This document shows, piece after piece, positions 8,316-17,161 of a stretch of 64,000 bases of DNA. The DNA lies in contig NZ_JAGSYG010000007.1 in the NCBI RefSeq assembly GCF_025685655.1, forward strand, positions 62,001 to 126,000. Reading direction: 5' to 3'. A program made the position numbers and the translations under genes. Source of the DNA: Acidicapsa ligni (lineage in GTDB: Bacteria; Acidobacteriota; Terriglobia; Terriglobales; Acidobacteriaceae). The notes below the pieces were generated by a model, which made no database searches, had not been told where the DNA came from, and saw only the letters and a list, made by a program, of their open reading frames with translations. How positions within the stretch are numbered: position 1 is the stretch's first letter; each line of letters starts with the position of its first letter.

Positions 8316-9018
8316 GCTGAATCTCCAGGCCCATCGCGGCAGCTTCCATCTGAAAATCGAGTGCGTGTTAGCGTCTCCCTGGACCGTAATCTACGGCCCA
8401 TCCGGCGCAGGCAAGAGCACCCTGCTACGCATGATTGCCGGCCTCGAAAAGCCGGATTCGGGCAACATCCTGTTCGATGACCGGCCTTTGACGGATACAG
8501 CCAAACACTTCCACAAGCAACCGGGTCAGCGAGGAATTGGTCTCGCGGCTCAACAACCTGCACTCTTCCCTCATTTAAGTGTTAAAGCCAACGTGATGTA
8601 CGGCATTAAGAATTTAGACTCAACCACATGTAAAGCAAGGCTCAATACAATGCTTGACCTGGTTGGCGCAGCCCACCTTGTCGATCGCTGGCCACGCACA
8701 CTCTCGGGTGGCGAAGCTCAGCGGGTTTCGCTTGCCCGGACACTGGCCCCCATACCTCGCCTGCTCCTGCTCGACGAACCACTCTCGGCACTCGACGCTG
8801 AGGCCCGCGATCAGGTTCTCGCCCAACTCCAAGGCTGGCTCGCCCAACAAAACATTCAGACTATCCTCGTCACCCATGATGCAGCGGATGCGCTGGCCAC
8901 ATCGGCTGAAGTCGCCATGATCCACGAAGGCCATCTCACCGCTCTCGGTCCCGCCAGCCAGGTTCTGGCCGCTGAACGGCAACGCATTCTGAACCGCCTC
9001 AATCGTGCTTCAAACTAA
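8308..9018 (+). CDS. modC: Molybdate ABC transporter ATPase, short form
   Basis: Energises molybdate import. Walker A is YGPSGAGKST near residue 30, the signature is LSGGEAQRVSLART, Walker B is LLLLDEPLSALD and the H-loop is LVTHDAADAL. At 236 residues it ends shortly after the nucleotide-binding domain and lacks the C-terminal Mop/TOBE molybdate-sensing domain of E. coli ModC (about 350 residues). Assignment to molybdate rests on modA and modB in the same operon. Confidence 0.9.
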   Translation: MLELNLQAHRGSFHLKIECVLASPWTVIYGPSGAGKSTLLRMIAGLEKPDSGNILFDDRPLTDTAKHFHKQPGQRGIGLAAQQPALFPHLSVKANVMYGIKNLDSTTCKARLNTMLDLVGAAHLVDRWPRTLSGGEAQRVSLARTLAPIPRLLLLDEPLSALDAEARDQVLAQLQGWLAQQNIQTILVTHDAADALATSAEVAMIHEGHLTALGPASQVLAAERQRILNRLNRASN

Positions 9019-9102
9019 CTTTTCCCTTTTCCAACCCACATCAATCCTGTAGCCTTGCCCGTGAAGCGAAACCCTATCTTTTCTGCCAAGGCAAACCCGA
9101 TC

Positions 9103-10008
9103 ATGTCCGATACAAACACACTCTCTCGGCGCGCCTTTCTCGCAGCCAGCAGCGCATTCGCTTCCAGCATCGCCCTCGGTCAATCTCCCTCAAACTCGCC
9201 GCTTACCGCCAGCGAAGTCATCTCCCGAATCAAGGCACATATCGGCGTTCCATGGATGGAGAAGACTGTAGATAATCTGCTCACGGGCACGCCTGAAACC
9301 CAGGTTCACGGCATTGCAACCACCATGATGGCCACCTTAGATGTGGTTCAGCGATGCGTAGCGCAGGGTAGCAACATGGTCATAACCCACGAAACACCCT
9401 TTTATCTGCATCAGGATCAGACCGCCGACATCGCCGACGACCCCACGCTTCGCTTCAAGCTGGATTTCTGCAAAAAGAACGAAGTCGCCATCTTCCACTT
9501 CCACGATCACTGGCACGCACGCCACCCCGACGGTATAGCCCAGGGAATGGTCGAGCAACTTGGCTGGCAAAAGTTCGTAAGCGACCCTGCTGACCCGAAA
9601 AAGCTCACATTTCCGGCTACACCTCTTGCAGCCTTCGCGCGCCAGATGCAGACTCGCCTCAACGCCACGACTCTCCGTGTCATCGGCGATCCGCAGCTAC
9701 CTATCCGTCACGTGCAGACCAGTTGGGGATACATCAGCCGCGAATCCGGAATCAAGATAATCGAGCAGCCTGAAACCGATCTGCTCATCTGTGGCGAAAC
9801 TCGGGAATGGGAACTCGTCGAATACGTGCAGGACAGCATTACGGCGGGAAATAAGAAAGCTCTTATCGTCGTAGGCCACGTTCTCTCGGAACAGGGCGGC
9901 ATGATCTTATGCGCAGATTGGCTCCGAGACTTTATTAAAGAGGTCCCAATCCAGTTCGTCCCATCACCAGAACCATTTTGGAACCCAGCCAATCCACCCA
10001 AAAACTAA
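9103..10008 (+). CDS. Exported Nif3/DUF34-family protein
   Basis: Nif3-like (DUF34) dinuclear-metal protein of unknown reaction. The match rests on NMVITHETPFYLH, FHFHDHWHARHPDG and the C-terminal VVGHVLSEQGGM, which carry the metal-binding His and Glu pattern. Unlike typical cytosolic Nif3 proteins, the N-terminus is a Tat-like signal: SRRAFLAASSAFASSIALG. I chose ATG 9103, which places the twin arginine at residues 9-10; TTG 9055 or GTG 9061 would extend it without signal logic. Follows modC by 84 bases on the same strand. Confidence 0.75.
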   Translation: MSDTNTLSRRAFLAASSAFASSIALGQSPSNSPLTASEVISRIKAHIGVPWMEKTVDNLLTGTPETQVHGIATTMMATLDVVQRCVAQGSNMVITHETPFYLHQDQTADIADDPTLRFKLDFCKKNEVAIFHFHDHWHARHPDGIAQGMVEQLGWQKFVSDPADPKKLTFPATPLAAFARQMQTRLNATTLRVIGDPQLPIRHVQTSWGYISRESGIKIIEQPETDLLICGETREWELVEYVQDSITAGNKKALIVVGHVLSEQGGMILCADWLRDFIKEVPIQFVPSPEPFWNPANPPKN

Positions 10009-10103
10009 TTGAAGTTAGAGTATTTTCACTTTCAATGGGTATAAACCTCCAAGATGCCGAATCCTCAACGCTGTTATACGCAAAGGGCAGAGGCAAATTC
10101 TCA

Positions 10104-11153
10104 CTAAAAACCAACCATCACCGGCTCCATCGCCAGAGCAATCCCAAACCTCTCGGAAACTCCTGCCACAATGACATCCCGCAGAACTAACAGATCCGCA
10201 GCCGTTGCCCCACCTAGATTCACCAACGCCAGTGTGTGCCGCGAAGAAATCCCGGCTCTCCCCAGCCGAAATCCTTTTGGAAATCCAGCCTGCTCGATCA
10301 GCCACGCCGCGGGTAATTTCACAAGCCCCTCGCCTGCCGGATAAGAGGGCGGCACAGATCCGAGCTGAGCAGATCCAAGCCGAGCCGACAGATGAGCAAA
10401 CTCCACAGCAGAGACCACAGGATTCTTGAAGAAACTTCCTGCACTCCGACAATCCGGATCTCCTTCAACCAGCAGCATCCCCTTCGACTGCCTGATATGG
10501 TGTACAGCGTTCGCAACCTCCAGTAACCCCGGATTACTGCCCGCCGTAAATACCTTTTGCAAATCCGCATAGCGTAGATTTACCTCACCACCCGGCCGAA
10601 GCCGATAATCCACCCGCGTCACCAGAAACTGCCCGCGTGCAGTCGAATTGAAGACGCTGCTGCGATACGCAAATCCACACTCCGCCGCTGTCATCTCACG
10701 AAACTCAAGCGTCTCCAAATCCATCACTCGGACACCTAGGATCGTCTCAGCAACTTCCTGCCCATAGGCCCCAACATTCTGCACCGGAGTTCCGCCAACT
10801 GTCCCAGGAATCCCCGCCAGACACTCAATTCCCGCACAGTTTTGCATCACTGCCAGCGAGACAAACTCATCCCAATCTTCGCCAGCGGCCACTCGAAAGA
10901 GCATTCCCGAATCGCTAGGAAATGTCCCAATCCCCTTCAACACAACCCGCAATACCAGCCCCGAAAACCCGGCATCCGAAATCAGCAGATTACTCCCTCC
11001 CCCCAACACGAACAGCGGCACCGCACGGTCCCGCGCCCAACGCACGGCATCCACAACATCTGCCTCACTGGCCGCCTCAACAAACCAACGCGCCGGACCA
11101 CCGATCCCAAATGTAGTAAACGGTGCCAGCAACACTTGCTCTTGAATCTCCAT
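10104..11153 (-). CDS. murB: UDP-N-acetylenolpyruvoylglucosamine reductase
   Basis: FAD/NADPH-dependent second step of UDP-MurNAc synthesis in the cytosol. 349 residues with FAD-binding LFVLGGGSNLLISD, the catalytic segment CLAGIPGTVGGTPVQNVGAYGQEV and Ser in AGSFFKNPVVS. The protein is the longer type I class. A short local duplication (ARLGSAQLGSVP near residue 265) is an oddity in the loop before the C-terminal domain. Convergent with the Nif3-like gene, divergent from the phosphoesterase gene. Confidence 0.93.
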   Translation of the reverse strand: MEIQEQVLLAPFTTFGIGGPARWFVEAASEADVVDAVRWARDRAVPLFVLGGGSNLLISDAGFSGLVLRVVLKGIGTFPSDSGMLFRVAAGEDWDEFVSLAVMQNCAGIECLAGIPGTVGGTPVQNVGAYGQEVAETILGVRVMDLETLEFREMTAAECGFAYRSSVFNSTARGQFLVTRVDYRLRPGGEVNLRYADLQKVFTAGSNPGLLEVANAVHHIRQSKGMLLVEGDPDCRSAGSFFKNPVVSAVEFAHLSARLGSAQLGSVPPSYPAGEGLVKLPAAWLIEQAGFPKGFRLGRAGISSRHTLALVNLGGATAADLLVLRDVIVAGVSERFGIALAMEPVMVGF

Positions 11154-11224
11154 TTCCGCAGCCTACAACACCAGCCCTCAACTTGGCCTAAAACCGGTGC
11201 GCTGTTAACAAGACCCGTGCTACC

Positions 11225-12208
11225 ATGCCCGCTATGAGCTTGATGAACCGAAGAAATTTTCTTTCGCTAAGTGCCGTTGCAGCTGGCGCCGCCATTCTCC
11301 CGAACGCCACAAAAGATGCGCTGGCAGCTGATCAAACATCCACGGGTAATCCCGGCAGCTTTGACTTCATCTTTCTCACCGATACGCATCTCCAGCCGGA
11401 GTTGGATGCTGCCGCAGGCTGTGCCATGGCCTTCAAGAAAGTCCAATCCATTCCTGCAGACTTCGTCATTCAAGGCGGAGATCATGTTTTCGACTCGCTC
11501 GCCGTCGATCGCGCCCGCGTCGATCTGGTTACAAATCTCTATGCCGAAACCGAAAAGTCCATCCGTAAGCCAATTCATCACACCATCGGCAATCACGACC
11601 TCTTCGGCCTGTTTTCCAAGAAGGTCAACCCCGACAGCCCGGGCTATGGCAAAAAACTCTTCACCGAACTCCACGGCCCCACCTACTACTCCTTTGATCA
11701 CAAGGGCTATCACTTCGTCGTGCTGGACAGCATCCAGCCCACCGACGACCGATCCTGGGAAGCGCGCATCGACGACCCGCAACTTGACTGGCTCGCGAGT
11801 AACCTCTCCAAGCTCGCTCCCGGCACGCCCGTAATCGCCTCCTGCCATGTCCCCCTGATATCTGCCGCAGGCGAGTACGCGGCTCCTGCTGCCAAATCAG
11901 GCTCTGGAGTAGCCGTCACCTCAGCAATTGTTCATCAGCAACTAACGGTAGCCAACGCCTACGATGTAATCCCTCTGCTCGAAAAGCACAACACCCTCGC
12001 CGTCTTCCAGGGACACACACATATCAACGAAGATATTTTGTTTCGTGGCGTACACTACGTCACCAGCGGAGCCGTTTCCGGCAACTGGTGGCACGGCACT
12101 CGATGGGGAATTCCGGAGGGCTTTACCGTCGTTAGCCTCCGCAATGAAAAAATCAGTTGGCGCTACGAAACCTACGGCTTCAAAACCATCGCCCCGGAGA
12201 ACACTTAG
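11225..12208 (+). CDS. Tat-exported calcineurin-like metallophosphoesterase
   Basis: Metallophosphoesterase with the five family motifs: FLTDTHL, IQGGDHVFD, TIGNHDLFG, ASCHVPL and FQGHTHINED. Domain order and spacing resemble the CpdA/cyclic-nucleotide phosphodiesterase class. The N-terminus MNRRNFLSLSAVAAGAAIL is a Tat signal, so it acts outside the cytoplasm and is unlikely to hydrolyse intracellular cAMP. The substrate is unknown. The start could be 11225 or either of two in-frame ATGs 12 to 18 bases later. Confidence 0.82.
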   Translation: MPAMSLMNRRNFLSLSAVAAGAAILPNATKDALAADQTSTGNPGSFDFIFLTDTHLQPELDAAAGCAMAFKKVQSIPADFVIQGGDHVFDSLAVDRARVDLVTNLYAETEKSIRKPIHHTIGNHDLFGLFSKKVNPDSPGYGKKLFTELHGPTYYSFDHKGYHFVVLDSIQPTDDRSWEARIDDPQLDWLASNLSKLAPGTPVIASCHVPLISAAGEYAAPAAKSGSGVAVTSAIVHQQLTVANAYDVIPLLEKHNTLAVFQGHTHINEDILFRGVHYVTSGAVSGNWWHGTRWGIPEGFTVVSLRNEKISWRYETYGFKTIAPENT

Positions 12209-12556
12209 ATTGAGTCAACAGGCAACACCCGCCGATTCCGATGGTTCCGATAGGCCTTCGGAACGTCATCCCATACTCATTTGTATGTCGGCCATATATT
12301 TGCAAAGCCAAACGCTTGCAGGGCCAAAAGCAGCAGAGAGAGTATTCACCGGAGTAAAATAATATTCGTATGGCTGCTCTTTTTGTATTTGGGAGAACAT
12401 CCAAAACATAGAGTTGCTGAATTGGTCGATGCTTTCATCAATTTTACGCAATTTACGCATTGTTTTGGATTTACCTGTGGCAGTGATAAGCTCTTCAAAA
12501 ATCAAGACTTATTGCTAATAATTTTGAAATCAACAGCAAATCAATGAGAGGCATCC
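12209..12556. other. AT-rich intergenic region
   Basis: About 350 bases between the phosphoesterase and bacilliredoxin genes. It is noticeably AT-richer than the flanking genes. Short open frames exist on both strands but overlap each other and have no recognisable residues. Probably the bacilliredoxin promoter region. Confidence 0.4.
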
Positions 12557-12982
12557 ATGTACCCAGAAATTATGGTCATCCCCATGCGCGAAGAACTTTC
12601 CCGCGCCGGAATTCAGGAAGCACGTACTGCCGAAGAAGTTGACGCGGCGCTTGCCAAGCCAGGCACAACGATGCTGGTCGTCAACTCCATCTGCGGCTGC
12701 GCTGCCGGAAAGATGCGCCCCGGCGTCCGGCTTGCACTACAGCATCCGACGCTCCCTGACCAGAGCGTTACCGTATTCGCTGGCCAGGATCGCGAAGCCA
12801 CCGACCGTGCTCGTTCCTATTTTGAAGGACAACCACCAACATCGCCAGCCATCGCCATCCTCCGCGACGGCAAGCTTGTCTACCTCATGCAGCGCTACAT
12901 CATCGAGTCCAGCACAGCTCCCCAGATCGCTGGTGAACTCGTCCGTGCCTTTGACGAGCTCTGCGCCAAAGCAACGGCATAA
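12557..12982 (+). CDS. Bacilliredoxin (BrxA/BrxB, YphP family)
   Basis: Thiol-disulfide protein that removes bacillithiol from protein cysteines in organisms that make it. 141 residues with the CGC active site in VVNSICGCAAGKMRPG, and the family's MYPEIMVIPMREEL start and VTVFAGQDREAT segment. Cytosolic. GAGAGG-type Shine-Dalgarno upstream. No bacillithiol biosynthesis genes are in view, so the thiol partner in this organism is an inference from the family. Confidence 0.88.
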   Translation: MYPEIMVIPMREELSRAGIQEARTAEEVDAALAKPGTTMLVVNSICGCAAGKMRPGVRLALQHPTLPDQSVTVFAGQDREATDRARSYFEGQPPTSPAIAILRDGKLVYLMQRYIIESSTAPQIAGELVRAFDELCAKATA

Positions 12983-13026
12983 GCCAGGCAACTGCACAAG
13001 TTAGCTCCATGCAGAAAATCACATCT

Positions 13027-13067
13027 GCAAACAGGAAAGCCTCCCAATCGGGAGGCTTTCCTGTTTG
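13027..13067. terminator. Long perfect hairpin, bidirectional terminator
   Basis: A 19-bp perfect stem, GCAAACAGGAAAGCCTCCC and its complement, around an AATC loop. It separates the plus-strand bacilliredoxin gene from the convergent minus-strand transporter. The T-run is poor but the stem is strong. Confidence 0.8.
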
Positions 13068-13079
13068 CTCCTAACCGAA

Positions 13080-14624
13080 TCAGTCGCCATCCGAGGCTAA
13101 TGGCAGCGCCTGCACCTTGCTGTGCTTGATAGAGTAGCCAAAATAGATAATCAGCCCAAACAGAAGCCAGACTATCATCACCACCCACGTAATAATCTCC
13201 AACTTGGTCATCAGGTACAACGCAGAAATGATGCCGAGAATTGGAACGGCTGGCACAAATGGTGTCTTAAAGGGACGCTTCATATTTGGATGCCTGACTC
13301 GAAGGATCCAAACGCCGGCACAAACGATTGTGAAGGCCAGAAGCGTGCCTATATTCACCAGCTCTGCAAGCCTGTCGATCGGCAAAAATGCCGGCATGAA
13401 CGATACGACGACTCCGACAAGGATCGTCGAGATATAAGGCGTGCGGAACTTCGGATGAATCGCTGCAGCCCACTTCGGCAGCAGCCCGTCCTTGGCCATT
13501 GAAAAGAAAACTCGGGATTGGCCCAGGAGCATCACCAGCATCACCGTGCCCAGGCCGAAGACGGCGCCGATTTTTACAATCAGCGAACCCCAGCTAACTC
13601 CGGTCACGTCAATGCCCAGCGCCACGGGAGCCGCCACATTGAGCGCTTTGTAGTTCACCAAGCCAGTCAACACGGTGGCCACCATGATGTAGAGGATGGT
13701 GCAAACAACCAGTGAGCCCAGAATGCCGATGGGCATATCCCGTTGCGGATTCTTTGCTTCCTGCGCTGCTGTCGAAACAGCGTCGAAGCCAATGTACGCA
13801 AAGAAGATCGAAGCCGCTCCTGTTGCAATACCGTTCAACCCAAACTGCCCATGTCCATCCGATGGCGGAATGAAGGGATGCCAGTTCAACCTGGCAAGTT
13901 CCGGATGTTTGATCAGGAAGCCAATGCCCAACACCAGGAAGATACCCACGATCGCCAGCTTCACAATCACGATTGCTGAATTCAGATTTGCCGATTCCTT
14001 GATGCCGATCACCAGAATCGTCGTGATCACCAGCACCACCAGCATGGCCACCAGGTTGAAAAGACCGGTTACGTGCGGCAGCCCCGCATCACTTATTCCT
14101 GGAGGAAGCGACATCCTATCCATCCAGGCCCCTTTATATTGCACCAGCACATTGCCCGTTGTGGTCGTCAGCGCGGGCGGTATAGAGATGTGCATCTGCT
14201 GTAGCAGGCTTACGAAATAACCAGACCACCCCGAAGCGACCGTAGCCGCGCCAAATGCGTACTCCAATACCAGGTCCCAGCCAATGATCCACGCAACCAT
14301 CTCGCCGAGCGTTGCATAACCATAGGTATAGGCTGAACCGGCAATCGGAATGATCGATGCAAACTCCGCATAGCAGAGCCCCGCAAAGGCGCAAGTGATG
14401 CCGGCCAGAATAAAGCTCAGCGATACAGCCGGTCCGGCGTGCTTCGCTGCAGCCTGTCCGGTCAGCACAAAAATTCCAGCACCGATGATCGCACCGATTC
14501 CCAGCGTGATGAGATTCAATGCCCCCAGCGATCGTTTGAGCGTGTGCTCGCCTTCTTCACCCGCCTCTTGCGACAACATGGACATCGGTTTAATTCGCAG
14601 TAGCCTTGACATGTATGAGGGCAC
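13080..14624 (-). CDS. APC-superfamily amino-acid transporter (CAT/YfnA type)
   Basis: 514-residue inner-membrane transporter, about 12 transmembrane segments. Signature IGAIIGAGIFVLTGQAAA in the first segment, then AGITCAFAGLCYAEFAS, FFAYIGFDAVSTAAQEAKNP and a C-terminal half with RHPNMKRPFKTP. These match cationic amino-acid transporter-like members of the APC family; substrate is not certain. It is the last gene of a minus-strand pair with the second APC transporter, six bases downstream of it. Confidence 0.85.
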   Translation of the reverse strand: MPSYMSRLLRIKPMSMLSQEAGEEGEHTLKRSLGALNLITLGIGAIIGAGIFVLTGQAAAKHAGPAVSLSFILAGITCAFAGLCYAEFASIIPIAGSAYTYGYATLGEMVAWIIGWDLVLEYAFGAATVASGWSGYFVSLLQQMHISIPPALTTTTGNVLVQYKGAWMDRMSLPPGISDAGLPHVTGLFNLVAMLVVLVITTILVIGIKESANLNSAIVIVKLAIVGIFLVLGIGFLIKHPELARLNWHPFIPPSDGHGQFGLNGIATGAASIFFAYIGFDAVSTAAQEAKNPQRDMPIGILGSLVVCTILYIMVATVLTGLVNYKALNVAAPVALGIDVTGVSWGSLIVKIGAVFGLGTVMLVMLLGQSRVFFSMAKDGLLPKWAAAIHPKFRTPYISTILVGVVVSFMPAFLPIDRLAELVNIGTLLAFTIVCAGVWILRVRHPNMKRPFKTPFVPAVPILGIISALYLMTKLEIITWVVMIVWLLFGLIIYFGYSIKHSKVQALPLASDGD

Positions 14625-14630
14625 TCCTCC

Positions 14631-16223
14631 TCAGTTGTTGATTTCAGATTGAATTAGACCGTCCGACGATACATTCTTCGAACGCTGCGACCAGAAAATA
14701 TAAACGGGAATCCCCAGTAAGACAATAATCAAACCCGGCCAAGTGTACTGAGGCTTATATCGCAATAATACGATACAGATCCAACCCGCCATCGCGATGT
14801 AAACAGCAGGAAGCACCGGGTAACCGAGAGCCTTGTAAGGCCGTACAACATCCGGCCGCTTCACACGAAGTACAAACAAGCCAAGCAGCGTCAAAATGTA
14901 GAAAAGTAGCACTGCAAAAATAATGTAGTCCAACAACTGCCCATAAGAACCGGATATACACAGCACTGCCGTCCACACAGCCTGCACAATCAGACCTGCA
15001 ACCGGTGTCTTGTACTTCGGATGCAGCTTACCAACAGATTTAAAGAATAGCCCGTCGCGACTCATCGCGTAATACACACGCGCGCCCGCCATTGTCATTC
15101 CATTTGCGCAACCAAAGGTAGAAATAAGGATCGCTGCAGCCATAAGCGAGGCCCCAATGCCACCGAAGATCTGCTCCAGCGTTGCAGTTCCAACCCTATC
15201 CTCAGCGGCATATTGCACGCCTCGCGCCAGCACCGTCGCACCATGAGGATCGCCATGCAGTGGCAGCACCAGCATGTACGCCACAGAGACCAGAAAATAG
15301 ACCGTCAGTACGAACCCTGTTCCCAGGATCAACGACAGAGGAATATTTCGCTTTGGATTCCGTACCTCACCCGCAGTAAAGGTGATGTTGTTCCAGGCAT
15401 CCGCGGAGAAGAGCGACCCCACCTGAACCACCGCCAAAACGATCGCCATGTTCACCAGAATGCTTGGGCCGCCGATACCAACCTGTACCGGGTGCAGCGA
15501 ACCCCAACTTGCGTTTCGCCAAAGCGCGCTTAGCCCCGGCCCAAAGTTTGCAGCCCACGCTACTGGATTGCGGCCAACGGTAAAACCCAGCACAACCAGC
15601 GCCGCCAGAGAAAGCCCCTTCGCCGAGGTGAACACGTTCTGGATCATCGCCCCAATCTTCATCCCAAAGATGTTCAGGAACGCCAGCAGAAAGACAACGA
15701 CAATGCCCACCAGATTAGCGGTACTCACGCCAATCTCCATGTTGCCGAGTATCATCGGTCCTACTCGAACCGCAGGTACATGCGCAATATGCCAGAGCCA
15801 GTGCGTACTCGATATGCTCGGGAAAAATACGCCGAGAAACTTGCCAAACCCCACCGCAACGGCCGCAATCGTCCCCGTTTGAATTACAAGGAACAATGTC
15901 CATCCATAGAGAAATCCGCACAGCGGCCCCAGAGATTCGCGGAGGTAGACATACTGGCCGCCGGCCTTGGGCATCATCGCGGCCAGTTCGCCATAGCTCA
16001 GCGCGCAGATCATGGTCATGATGCCGGTTACGACCCAGGCTGCCAGCAGCAGTGCAGGAGAATCAGTCGTCCGCGCGATATCTGCGTCCACGATAAAAAC
16101 GCCGGACCCGATCATGGACCCGACAACAATTGTGGTTGAACTAAAAAGTCCTAAAGACTGCACCAGTTGTGGACTGGAGACAGCGGCGGCCTCACGAGAT
16201 TGAGATGCAGTTGGGGTCGTCAC
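14631..16223 (-). CDS. APC-superfamily amino-acid transporter (second, LAT-like)
   Basis: 530 residues, about 12 transmembrane segments. First-segment signature TIVVGSMIGSGVFIV, followed by ALSYGELAAMMPKAGGQYVYL, and the mid-protein GEVRNPKRNIPLSL. It differs clearly from its downstream neighbour: it belongs nearer the LAT/AdiC-like branch, so the pair is not a recent duplication. Substrate unknown. The two genes are six bases apart and likely co-transcribed. Confidence 0.83.
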   Translation of the reverse strand: MTTPTASQSREAAAVSSPQLVQSLGLFSSTTIVVGSMIGSGVFIVDADIARTTDSPALLLAAWVVTGIMTMICALSYGELAAMMPKAGGQYVYLRESLGPLCGFLYGWTLFLVIQTGTIAAVAVGFGKFLGVFFPSISSTHWLWHIAHVPAVRVGPMILGNMEIGVSTANLVGIVVVFLLAFLNIFGMKIGAMIQNVFTSAKGLSLAALVVLGFTVGRNPVAWAANFGPGLSALWRNASWGSLHPVQVGIGGPSILVNMAIVLAVVQVGSLFSADAWNNITFTAGEVRNPKRNIPLSLILGTGFVLTVYFLVSVAYMLVLPLHGDPHGATVLARGVQYAAEDRVGTATLEQIFGGIGASLMAAAILISTFGCANGMTMAGARVYYAMSRDGLFFKSVGKLHPKYKTPVAGLIVQAVWTAVLCISGSYGQLLDYIIFAVLLFYILTLLGLFVLRVKRPDVVRPYKALGYPVLPAVYIAMAGWICIVLLRYKPQYTWPGLIIVLLGIPVYIFWSQRSKNVSSDGLIQSEINN

Positions 16224-16381
16224 TTGGATTGGTTTTACCCGAATTGAAACAAAAAGTCTTCTGCTTTCTTTGAAGGGGCCATATCCCTAAAAAGATAAGC
16301 AATTCAAGCTACTTGAAATTCCGGTTATTATTTAAACCAATGTCGTCCGTACAAGGCAACATCTAATTCTAAACAATAGAT

Positions 16382-17029
16382 TTATCTCAGAATCGCCATC
16401 CACCGCAAAAACTCCTTTGCGGGGTCATCATTCCGAAACAAAGCAGCCGCTACAGCGACAGCATCCGCTCCCGCCTCCAGAATTGCAGGGGCGGTGTCCA
16501 GCGTAATTCCCGCCGCAGCCACCAGAACGGGTTCCGACCCGGAAAACTCACGAAATCGCCGCACTCCCTCGATTCCGATCGTCGGCGCCGAAGTCTGCTT
16601 TGTCGTAGTGGTAAATACCGGCCCGAACGATACATAGTTCGCTCCCTCAGCCACCGCCGCCCTCGCCCCGGACTCACCGCTTGCCGACGTGCCCGCCGAC
16701 GTCCCTACGATACGCTGCGGACCAAGCAGAAGCCGTGCATCGGCTATGGGAATGTCCCCTGCATCCACATGAGTTCCATCGAAACCTGCCGCCAGTGTTA
16801 TATCCACGCGATCGTCCAGGATCAGCTTCGTCTCAGGCATTGCTGCCCGTAACACCCGCGCATCTGCGAGTACTTCTGCGTCTGTCCCGTTCTTGTTGCG
16901 ATACTCCAGCAAGCGGACCTCGGCACCAGCGAGCGAGCGACCTAACCTATCCAGAAATACGGCTCTATCTACGAAAGGAATTATAGAAGAATCAAGAATG
17001 GGATAAACCTTAGGCAACCAATCACGCAT
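16382..17029 (-). CDS. thiE: Thiamine-phosphate synthase
   Basis: Joins HMP-PP and the thiazole phosphate to make thiamine phosphate. 215-residue TIM barrel with RLLEYRNKNGTD, KLILDDRVDITLAAGFDGTH (pyrophosphate/Mg site), GTSAGTSAS, the substrate loop YVSFGPVFTTTTK and VAAAGITLDTAP. Slightly shorter than some homologues but complete. On the minus strand 132 bases after accC. No TPP riboswitch is visible in that gap. Confidence 0.9.
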   Translation of the reverse strand: MRDWLPKVYPILDSSIIPFVDRAVFLDRLGRSLAGAEVRLLEYRNKNGTDAEVLADARVLRAAMPETKLILDDRVDITLAAGFDGTHVDAGDIPIADARLLLGPQRIVGTSAGTSASGESGARAAVAEGANYVSFGPVFTTTTKQTSAPTIGIEGVRRFREFSGSEPVLVAAAGITLDTAPAILEAGADAVAVAAALFRNDDPAKEFLRWMAILR

Positions 17030-17161
17030 GCCTCAAGATTACATCGCTCGGCCCGGGAGATGTTTCAGTCGCAAAGAAAATCGGCCCCTCATGGAGGAAC
17101 CGACTCAAGAACAAGATCAAGAAGCAAAGATCAGGAAACAAAAATGGGGAAACAGGGCATA

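Noticed and set aside
12266..12547. Small ORFs on both strands in the AT-rich gap
   Set aside because: They overlap each other, lack ribosome sites and show no recognisable features.
13080..16223. The two APC transporters as a recent tandem duplication
   Set aside because: The first-helix signatures and the mid-protein motifs differ clearly; they belong to different branches of the superfamily.
17030..17161. TPP riboswitch upstream of thiE
   Set aside because: The conserved CTGAGA and ACCTGA elements of the thi-box are not present.
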